A stretch of 64,000 bases of DNA from Sacculina carcini (lineage: Eukaryota > Arthropoda > Thecostraca > Sacculinidae). Positions 55,334 to 64,000 of this stretch are shown here, one piece after another. The position numbers were made by a program, and so were the translations under genes. Below the pieces are notes generated by a model, which saw nothing but the letters and a program-made list of their open reading frames with translations, searched no databases and had not been told where the DNA came from. Position 1 is the first letter of the stretch, and the number at the start of each line of letters is the position of its first letter. The stretch lies in assembly GCA_916048095.2 (NCBI GenBank), contig OU696574.1, forward strand, positions 10,036,087-10,100,086. The letters are read 5' to 3'.

Positions 55334-58300
55334 CACATATACATATATGACACGTGACCTATGACACCTGATACATATACGACGCATGACACATAAATGA
55401 CACATGACACATATATATGACGCATGACGCTTATATGCCACATGATACATATATATGCCACATGATACATATATGACACATGACACATATATGACACATG
55501 ACACATATATGACGCATGACACACATATATGACACATGACACATATATGACGCATGATACATATATGACACATGACACATATATGACGCATGACACATAT
55601 ATGACGCATGACACATATATGACACATGACATATATATATGACACATGACACATATATGACACATGACACATATATGACACATGACACATATATATGACA
55701 CATGACACATATATGACACATGACACATACATATGACCCATGATACATATGTATGACACATGACACATATATATGACCCATGATACATATATGTATATGA
55801 CACATGACACATATATATGATATATGACGCATAACACACATTTATGACACATGACGCATGGAATACATATATGATATACCGTATTTATTCGGCTATAGTG
55901 CGCACCCCTAATTTTACATTATAAACCGATATAAAATTGTGTTCTCCAATTCTCAGCTCAAACCAAGGATTGTAAGTGACAAACATTGTTGAACACGTGT
56001 GACCTTGATTAAAATAATTTATTGACAAGCTAAAGTAGAATATGAACACACTGCCGGAATAAAATAAAAACACATAATAAGGATCATTTTCAATATTTTG
56101 CGCGTTATACTCGAATAAATACTCGAAAAAATACGGTAATTAATGCATGAAACTTTTAACAAAATGCAAGCATATGCCACAGGGGGCAAAGATGATGGCT
56201 TCTTAACCGGGTTGCAAACTGGTTCCTAATGGGTGCGACTATCCCTGTTCAATAAATTCAATAAATATACAATTTGACATATGCTATATATTTTCAATGG
56301 AAAATTGTTCACTTCTCTTAAATGAACCTTAAGCTGTATTAATTAATATTGAATATTAAATTTTTGTTATTGCTCCTTTTGCATTGTTATATTTTCTGAA
56401 TAGTTATAAGAAAGTCAGGGGGGTGAGAGCTGGCAGCGGATTTAATAATAAAAAGTGCAAACAAACCTTGAGCAGACGACAACACATATCAATGAACAGT
56501 GCCTGGTTGTCCACATGCTCGACCACTTCGGACGCCACCACCGCGTCGAAACTGCCGCTTTGTTCGGCGGCTATCTGCTCGACAGTACAGCAGCGATAAA
56601 CCGGGCTGCACACACCGTCACCGCCGTCACCGTGTTGAGACAGTGAGATGCTGGCGGTTGCATGCGCCTCTGCAACCTTGCAATATTTGCATGCATGCAT
56701 ACAGACATACATGTGTGCGTGTGCATGTATATGTGTATACAGTAAAAACCCTCTTATCCGGCATCAACGGGACCGCCGACATGCCGCATACTTGAATAGA
56801 AGCAAAATTATGTCCACAATCACCACCCTACACTCACGCATCTTACCATAACAAAGATCAGCTGATTCAATACTGCTGTATTCAGAGCCGCAGATTCTGC
56901 TTATATTCAGAGCCATACAAATACCTGTGAGTGGGGCTAAAGATATGGTCAATATGTTCACTTCTCAATACCGCATCAGAACAACGTGTGGACAATATGT
57001 TCACCTGAATTTCAGCGTTTTTCAACCCAGTATTGTGCTCATCAGACAGTGAAGTTTTCGAAAGTTTGTCCATACACGTTCAAGTTGGCCTCTAGTCTTT
57101 TCCTTTCCTCTAGTCTGTTTTGCCCGACTGTTCATATTTATGACGATGAATGCGGCTGCAGAGAAATGTTGTGTGTGTCATTGCTGCGTAGCTCGTGAGG
57201 TGTGTAATTGAGCAGATATGATAGTACTCCTGTTCTCTGATTCACGCTGATATCGGCTGATTCTCGGACACAGCTGAAGGTTAAAAGTTAAAGGTTGAAT
57301 GCCTTAAGTGACAGCTGCTACACGGGAAGAAGCCGAAGCTTATGAACACACACAGGTGTGCCCCGTGCAGCTCGCTACCACCGCAGAACCGACCCTCTCC
57401 ACGCTATGACGCCACAGGGACCGAAGACGTATTAGAGAGGGCCACCTCCCCAGAATGCATGGCACAACACATGACTGATATCTGGTACCATCATTTACTG
57501 CTGGGTGGACAGGGGCTGTTGGTTGATAGAATTCACCCAATGAAATTCTCCTCCGCCGGGATTCGAAAAACATACCTCCCGCTTGTGAGGCGGGGGTGCT
57601 ACCACTACACCACGGAGTCCAACAAAGTTGACCGAGGACTGCACCAGGACAAATTAAGAGATCTTCTTACTTGTCACATTCAGCACCAACATTACTGACG
57701 TCCAAACCCGTAGCAGTGGGACCCATCGCTTTGCTTGTATCTTGGCTCTTGCTCATTCTATTTTCAATTCGTGGAGTGTACGGTGAACTCCACCATTGTT
57801 AACACCAACACATGTATTGAATATACAATAATACTAAACCGGTGTCACGATACACACATATACACGCAGATAAAAAGGTGCGCACACACATATATACGAG
57901 TGTGTGTGGAATTGAGAACATTAACGACCAGAGGAATACGGCTAGATGGCAGCTTGTGATGTGGTGTTACATTACATGGATACAAGCAACATGTACTGAC
58001 TCTCCGCGTGATTGAAGCCAATTCCCGTCCGCAAACAGTCCATTTTTTAAACATCAATACGGTGCATGTAGATGAATTGTGCAGATTCTCATTGTGAACA
58101 TCTTGTACCTGGGAGAAGTGAGCAATTATGACAATAGTGGGACGGATCAGTCAGTGTTTGTTGTACATTTTCACAATGTAATTCAACTCACAATCAGCAC
58201 CTAGAACGATGCGTTAAATTCATTGGATACAACATGAATCGTGGCGTGTCTTCTGTCCAATTCACGAAGTACGACTAATTCCACCACCAACACAAACATG

Positions 58301-61300
58301 AACAACATCAACCGTCGCACGGGGCGAATATCAATGAATTGAGGTGGTAGTGGCGGGAGTTTGTCGTCAGTGTTGGATTCAGTGTTGGCACTGTATTGCT
58401 TGTGCACTCAAGATACACGGAACGATGACCCTGCTTGGTTCCAGTCCTAACACATCTCACTCCTGGTTGATGGAATACCCTCACAGAGGTCTCATTTCAT
58501 TATCCTTGCTCGAGGACAGATCTATTTGTTTTACCTGCAGAAAAATCTAGAGTACTCATCCCTGAGTTCGGAGTGTTTGAATCCGATGACCCAGCCATCC
58601 AACACGTAGTTGATAAACGTCATGACTACGGTAGACCAAAGCAAGTAGTAAGGTAGCTCATAGACCAATTGATCTATCAGAAGAAGCACATTGGAAGGAA
58701 GCACGAAGACTACGTTGATCAAGATTAGACGCTTCAACGAATGAAATCCCTTCATGGTGTCCTTACTTTCTGATACCCCGACAGATTGTTGTTGCTGTTT
58801 GATTTGCAATGAGTGTCTGGATGCCTCTTGTGATATGTAGTAGTGCATCCAGATCACCGCACAGTTGAATCACAGGGCGAACCCGTCGGACACGGACATC
58901 AACCACTTTGGTATAATGAAGAAAGGAAAGCATTTGACAGTGCTGTTTGTGGAGAATGACATCATTACACAGAACACCGGAATAAATAGAACCACTGCGA
59001 AGATCCACGCTGAAGCCATAAGCAGAATCCTGCTGCTATCATTGAGAATTTCTTCATAACGCAGGCCATGGATGACTGAAACGTATCTTTCAAAAAAGAT
59101 ACTACATAGGGCCGCACTTGAAGCTGGCATCAGAGAACAGCACGCCGACAGTATAGCCAGACACACTGCGTTTGGGACATCGCATTCCAGTCCTACCATA
59201 AATCCAATGACAATCACAAGTAGAAGAAGCAGACTTTCGATAATGGCGAGGTTAGCGAGCAGCTTGAACATTAGCTTAGAGCGAATGCGTTCGTTGCTGA
59301 GTATGATCCAGGCAGGCAACAAGGCGGCCACAACACCGACACTACCGATGGTCACCGATATATGAGGAAGGTATCCGATTTCGGTGGAGTTCATTATCGA
59401 GTATTCAGCACGTTAAGTTATCTCAATTCTTCCGCGGTGGTTTTGAGCAATGCTAAATGGGCTTGTACTGACTATGGACTATGACTTGATCTTGTAATGA
59501 GTGCGAGCTGAAAAGTCCTCGGTGCTTGTCAATCCAGGAAAGTGCTTGGTTCACGGTGGTGCAACGCCTTTACTTTGATTATGCTCATGCAGTGTGACAG
59601 TGTTTCGTGCTCAGCTTGAAAAAACCTTCACAAATATTTCCATCTACCGAAACAAGTGATTAACATTTGAATTAAGGCTGTCAAAGATAGAGGTCACGGT
59701 TTGGGAACAAGTCCTTTACGGCTTGAATCATTGAGCGATGCAATTTAACTGGGTTGTCTCGAGCCTGTGTGTGTGTGTGACTGTCTAGATGACGGGAGCG
59801 AGTGTGATACATTCAAAACACTGACCATCACTGATATGTCAAGTGGAAACTCGGCGGTGTAGACAAGATGTATTGATTTGATTTCATACACTGGACACAA
59901 ACAATATGGATATTCCTCTCGGATTACACCATTCACAAGGGGCATCGCAGTTGACCCTATTGTGGAAAGGTAATGGCACGGCCGAAATAGGCGAGATTGG
60001 TTTTTGTTTGACTTGGTGAGCGGTGCTTTGTCAGATAGACACAGCTAGACAGGCTCAGAAGCGAGTAGGCCGCTTGTGCATTGCATGCACACAGATCAAT
60101 AGGAAAAAACTGTCCAAGGCTGTCGGGGCTTATGCCACCAGCTAATGTGTTCTCAGATTCGTGTAAATAGATATCGTAAAAGCTCAGTACACCGGGACTC
60201 AGTACTCAGTGTCACAATGAGGTTGCTATTGTGCTCCACAATGACGAAGTAGAGAATAAGGCAAAATTAGATAGCAAGGTCTGAAAGTGTGTGTCGCCGC
60301 ATTTCGGTGACAATCCTTAGCAATAACATTCGTTGAGAACGTGCAAATTAAAATAGACACCTCGTATACAACATTTCTAGTTGAATAAAAAATGTGGTTT
60401 AATATTCCAAGACGACGTTTGAAGCAAATATTAGATAATTATCAATTATAATTGGAGGTACAAGGCGGCCGCCCATTTTGTATATGCCTAAAGTGGGCCC
60501 TGGTTTGATGTTATATACAGTAAAAGCCCTCTTATCCGGCATCAACGGGACCGCCGATATGCCGGATACTTGAATAGAAGCAAAATTATGTCCACAATCA
60601 CCACCCTACACTCACGCATCTTACCATAACAAAGATCAGCCGATACAATACTGCTGTATTCAGAGCCGCAGATTCTGCTTATATTCAGAGCCGTACAAAT
60701 ACCTGTGAGTGGGGCTAAATGTGTGGTCAATATGTTCACTTCTCAATACCGCACCAGAACAACATGTGGACAATATTTTCACCTGAATTTCAGCGTTTTT
60801 CACCCAGTATTGTGCTCATCAGACAGTGAGCTTTGATTAGCCAGTGGTTTTCAACATAATTTTCAACTTAGTGGTTTCAATGGTGCGAATAATTTCAGAG
60901 TACCAACTCGGGGAAAATATGCCGGATACTTGAAGGTACCGGATACTCGGATTCCGGATAAGAGGGCATTTACTGTATGTGTCTATATACTCAGATGATG
61001 AGTTTCGGAGCAACGGATGTGTGCCACCTATGCGGTGTTTATTATTGTGTTTACTGTTGTTATATGTGTGTGTTGAGAATGCAAATAAATGTACTTTACT
61101 TTACTTAACATACACACAGAGACATGCACATAAATATACAAAAGCGCGCACAGAGAGATATAGACACGCACATACATACACGTACACACACATACAAAAA
61201 TACATAGACAAACGTTCACACAGAGACACAAACACATATACACCCACATACACAGAGAGAGAGAGAGACACACACACAAATACACACAGAAACAGACATG

Positions 61301-61877
61301 GGCACACACATATACCCAAACACACAAGCACACATACACCCACATACACACAGAGAGAGAGAGAGAGAGACACACACACAAATACACACAGAAACAGACA
61401 TGGGCACACACATATACCCAAACACACAAGCACACACAACACTGCCATATTGACCCTGACACACAGAAATTACACATACGAACGCGCTCCTGAACACACC
61501 TGCACGTTTTCCTGGCAGGCGTCAATACCGAGCACACGGGCGCCTAGTCTGGCCAGAGGCTCAGCGAGAATGCCACCGCCACAACCGACATCGACCACAG
61601 AGAACTGGCGCAGCGGCAGACTGGCGTCGGCATGATACAGACCGGCCGCGCTCAGCAGACCGTTCTTCACCAGAGGCACTCTGTCGCCCATTAGCACGCC
61701 AATACATACACACACACATACATACATATATGTACACACATGTACACATACATATACATACACAGATATACACATATACATACACAGATACAGATACATA
61801 TACATATACACAGATATATATATACAGATATACACAGATATACATACATACACAGATACACAGATATACATACACAG

Positions 61878-61914
<37 letters not shown>

Positions 61915-62837
61915 CACATGTAAAAGAACAAAGATCGCTTGCAGAAGATGTTAGGTGCAAAAACAAGAAAGGTAAAGAGCAAAAGTAGATTAGTCAGTTT
62001 TCAGAGCGCTTGTGAAGGAGCCATAGAAAATACCTGATAGTGTTAAGTGCATGAAAAGAGCAAACAACGGTTTCCTAATGTGTTATGAAGTAAGTGTGTT
62101 ATAAGACTATATGTAAACGATATAAAGTGTATGTAAAGGACAAACTTCAGTGTTTAGTGTTTGTAAAGGAACCAAATAAAGTACCTGAGAGCATTAAGAG
62201 CGTGTAGAGGCGCAGCTTCGCCTAGCTCGTCCCACCAACCGTCGGCGTAGCGGCTGAACTTGGCCACTTCTCGCGCGTTGAGGGTTGAACCAGCTGGACT
62301 GGCATGATGGTCATGTACTGTATCATTGATTAGAGGACACACACACCAGTACACACACTTTTCAGAAACGAAGGACGTTGTAGAAAGCACACAAAAGTGT
62401 TTATAGATATATGGAGTGCAAGACGTTAAACAAGCGAATTCATTTCTCAATCAAGATTTATAGATATATCAACTGTTGTCGTAAAAAACAATTCGTAAAT
62501 ATATTATCCTCAATTGTTCTAGTAAAGGATCTTGTATTTTGTATAAGTACACAAATTTAAATGTAGATAATGTAACAATAAATGTTAAATCACGAAATTT
62601 CGCCAATCACGAAATCTCGCCAATCACGAAATTTTGTCAATATGTTTTCTGTTCCGTTCTGAATGGCAAAAAACATTTGATTTTGAATTTGAAATAACCT
62701 GCCGCATGACTGCAGAAAGCGCTGGCGCCTACACTGTAATCGTTAACAATGGCACATCTTAACGGGGCAGTCGTATGTTTCGCGTGCAGTGCAGCACAAA
62801 TACAGCGACCCACACGACGTGAACCGCTGCTCAGCAT
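54339..62837 (-). CDS. COQ3: Ubiquinone biosynthesis O-methyltransferase, complete, 6 exons
   Basis: COQ3 is the SAM-dependent enzyme for both O-methylation steps of ubiquinone synthesis, on the matrix side of the mitochondrial inner membrane. The exons are 62699-62837, 62185-62293, 61500-61680, 56467-56676, 54896-55055 and 54339-54478; phases agree and give 312 residues. The N-terminus is rich in Arg/Ser/Ala and poor in acidic residues, as in a mitochondrial presequence. Family landmarks are FSRYADGWWDELGEAAPLHA, RVPLVKNGLL, the SAM-binding VVDVGCGGG (about 111-119), VVASEVVEHV, PGGSLFVTTLNRT, PRGTHEWRNFVTP and LQHGMRYNPLSGCWSW. The start is the ATG at 62837; a GTG 15 bases upstream is not a likely start. 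The human protein is longer (about 369), mostly at the N-terminus. Intron 3 (4.8 kb) contains a nested receptor frame. No break is seen. Confidence 0.93.
54479..54560. repeat. (CA)n at COQ3 exon 6 acceptor
   Basis: About 32 CA units end eight bases before the exon 6 boundary. In the gene sense it reads (TG)n then TTTGGGGCAG. Confidence 0.95.
54630..54895. repeat. TG tract and (CA)n at COQ3 exon 5 donor
   Basis: (TG)n text at 54637-54715 and a (CA)n run at 54870-54891 lie in intron 5. The latter, in the gene sense, continues the donor as GTGAGTGTGTGTGTG. Confidence 0.9.
55060..55865. repeat. ACACATGAC/ATATATG satellite with central (TA)n
   Basis: Roughly 14-18 bp units of ATATATGACACATGACAC occur about fifty times, with GACGCATG and GATACATA variants and a pure (TA)n run at 55263-55331. 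Long frames rich in Cys/His/Ile/Ser/Val are artefacts. It fills the first part of COQ3 intron 4. Confidence 0.95.
55879..56136. mobile_element. Tc1/mariner-superfamily MITE
   Basis: The ends CCGTATTTATTCGG and the inverse TCGAAAAAATACGG are each flanked by TA, the target site of this superfamily. There is no coding capacity. It is in COQ3 intron 4. Confidence 0.7.
56740..57055. mobile_element. pogo/Tigger-like element, right part missing
   Basis: CAGTAAAAACCCTCTTATCC follows TA and the next ~310 bp match the intact copy at 60518-60975. Similarity stops near 57050. It is in COQ3 intron 3. Confidence 0.8.
57281..57620 (-). mobile_element. tRNA-Val-derived SINE, family 2
   Basis: This is a full-length minus-strand copy (head inverse GACTCCGTGGTGTAGTGG near 57603-57620, tail with TTAAAGGTT-type runs near 57285). 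Confidence 0.9.
58531..59394 (-). pseudogene. Intronless rhodopsin-like GPCR frame with one in-frame TGA, nested in COQ3 intron 3
   Basis: Starting at the ATG at 59394 (MNSTEIGY, with an N-glycosylation site), 288 codons stay in one frame to the stop at 58531, apart from a TGA at 58870-58872 (codon 175). Seven hydrophobic segments can be placed: about 10-30, 42-66, 80-110, 125-148, 165-187 (interrupted by the TGA), 221-243 and 248-270. TM3 ends in FFERYVSV, the E/DRY position. TM7 has LDGWVIGFKHSELR where NPxxY is usual, so the motif is altered. The reading on both sides of the TGA is normal receptor sequence (SDGFAL, stop, FNCAVIWMHYYI). It is therefore a recent pseudogene, a null allele or a sequence error. 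The ligand is unknown. Confidence 0.72.
59395..60517. other. Gene-free stretch in COQ3 intron 3
   Basis: This is the upstream region of the receptor frame. Only a short (TG)n at 59767-59780 and unique sequence are seen. Confidence 0.5.
60518..60975. mobile_element. pogo/Tigger-like MITE, intact ends
   Basis: It starts CAGTAAAAGCCCTCTTATCC and ends with the inverse GATAAGAGGGCATTTACTG, and is flanked by TA on both sides (60516-60517 and 60976-60977). It is 458 bp long with no transposase. A shortened sister is at 56740. Confidence 0.9.
61095..61440. repeat. CA/GA-rich array, COQ3 intron 3
   Basis: CACACA, GAGAGA and CATACA repeats include an exact ~120-bp tandem duplication: AAATACACACAGAAACAGAC and the bases after it recur near 61278 and 61380. 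Frames through it are artefacts. Confidence 0.9.
61695..61915. repeat. CATA/CA-rich array upstream of COQ3 exon 3
   Basis: ATACATACACAG and ATATACAC repeats followed by (CA)n begin about 20 bases from the exon 3 acceptor. Confidence 0.9.
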
Positions 62838-63528
62838 GACTGGGAGCGACACTCAAGCTGTGTATACATGTAAGGTATAACGAGCAACAAATACACACTC
62901 CCGTCTACCAACGAGACACTTCAGATTAGAAGTATTCAATATTTTTCATAGTATACAAGATATACTGAAGTCATTTTATATGTTGGCAAAATGGGAATCA
63001 CATAAGCACTTCACGACATAAAACTTAAAATATATAGTATTCAATGATCGATAAAAAACAGACGAATGCATCATAATTAACCGAAGTCAGCAAACATTAT
63101 AATTGTAATAATTCAGTGTGCTCTTGTTATACGCAGTCTTGTTTTTATATTGTGCCTCATGAAATAATGTGAACAACCATATTAAAAAAACCAATATCAG
63201 TAGGCACAGTGGAAAAGAACATAAAACTCACCTAGTGAAAAAGCCGTCGAATATGAATCACAAATCAAAATGTTATTTGAATATTGCTGTTACCAGTGTT
63301 GGTATTTAATACTTCCTTCAATTGTACTTATTTATAGTTTATTTGCGTATGTCTTTATATTTTTGCAAGCACATGAAAAGCTTTTGCTTGTATGTGAATT
63401 TACAATACAATGTCGGGATTTTCGTCGTTTTCGTCTGACTCACGCCGTCTTCGCAACTAGACAAATAAGTGTTTGAAGCTAAATTATATAGTATTCTAAG
63501 ACACTTCGTATGACTTCGAAGTGAAGTA
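62838..63528. other. Upstream region of COQ3, no gene seen
   Basis: AT-rich sequence with short frames only. The COQ3 promoter should be at its left edge. No TATA box is clear. Confidence 0.5.
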
Positions 63529-63839
63529 CAGGGGGTCCTCGACTTACGACGGAGATCCGTTCCTACGTCTCCGTCGTATGTCGAATTTTGATGTAAGTCG
63601 GGACACATTACATGTATATACGTAAGCCGTAATGGCACCTCTAGTAATGCGAAACACGTGTTTTTCCAAACAATTTTACTGTACTACTAGCTTTGACGGG
63701 AATTCCATATCAACTCGCAGTTCAGAAAGCAAAATTGCGTCGCACTTACGACGCAATCGACGTAACTCGAGCAGATGATTTCTAGCGTCGTATCCGCGAA
63801 ACGTCGCAAGTCGAGACCGTCGTAAACCGAGGCTCCCTG
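63529..63839. mobile_element. pogo/mariner-like MITE
   Basis: The ends CAGGGGGTCCTCGACTTACG and the inverse CGTAAACCGAGGCTCCCTG are flanked by TA on both sides (63527-63528 and 63840-63841). Further inner copies of the GTCGTA and AAGTCG words suggest repeated binding sites near the ends. It is 311 bp, non-coding. Confidence 0.85.
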
Positions 63840-64000
63840 TACAATGTAATATTTTTGCTAATTCAAGAATGGCGGCTCTGATAATCAGATTTAGCAATAC
63901 TCATTGATGATGCGTGAATAATTTATTACAGACGTTTACGCATGTTTAGGCTACAGGACGGTGGGACGTTTAAGGTCTATTATAACTATTAACACCAAAT

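Noticed and set aside
54892..55852. Open frames of 275-315 codons rich in Cys/His/Ile/Ser/Met
   Set aside because: They follow the ACACATGAC satellite. The true coding part at the left edge (54896-55055) is COQ3 exon 5 in a different frame.
58870..58872. TGA read as selenocysteine
   Set aside because: The codon lies in a membrane segment of a receptor, a family with no selenoproteins known to me, and no SECIS element was recognised. Polymorphism or decay is simpler.

Overview
The window is nuclear DNA from an invertebrate animal. Protein-coding genes are cut by introns with GT-AG (and two apparent GC-AG) boundaries. All recognisable proteins are animal families: SLC22 transporters, SMPD2-type neutral sphingomyelinase, COQ3, a C2H2 zinc-finger protein and a rhodopsin-like receptor. 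More than half of the sequence is microsatellite, short DNA transposon, tRNA-derived SINE or Helitron-like repeat. A ZAD-like N-terminus on the zinc-finger protein and scattered CCTAACC-type words hint at an arthropod, but this is only suggestive and no species is claimed.

Layout: 0-3.9 kb is a repeat island with a direct repeat and a tandem, Helitron-like array. 3.9-10.1 kb is intergenic with SINE, hAT-type and other repeats. 10.2-15.8 kb (minus) is SLC22-A and 21.5-28.6 kb (minus) is its tandem paralogue SLC22-B; the ten exons recovered in each have matching lengths and phases. 28.6-35.8 kb is intergenic repeat DNA. 35.8-48.6 kb (minus) is a complete seven-exon SMPD2-like gene of 426 codons. 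Its 7.6-kb second intron contains, on the same strand, an intronless 821-codon gene for a secreted protein that reads as two degenerate DNase I/EEP-like domains. 48.8-53.8 kb (plus) is a zinc-finger gene, head-to-head with SMPD2. 54.3-62.8 kb (minus) is a complete six-exon COQ3 gene of 312 codons, tail-to-tail with the zinc-finger gene; its third intron holds an intronless GPCR frame broken by one in-frame TGA. 62.8-64 kb is intergenic and holds a pogo-like MITE.

The genes do not form a pathway or operon. SLC22 proteins move organic ions across membranes, SMPD2 makes ceramide from sphingomyelin, COQ3 makes ubiquinone in mitochondria, and the zinc-finger protein is probably a DNA-binding regulator. 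The most notable signals are the nested double pseudo-DNase-like gene, exon-limited near-identity of SLC22 exon 3 (probable gene conversion), sense-strand (TG)n tracts beside many splice sites in unrelated genes, and the nested GPCR with a stop in TM5. All exon joins were made by eye from splice consensus, phase and family similarity; no alignment or transcript data were available.
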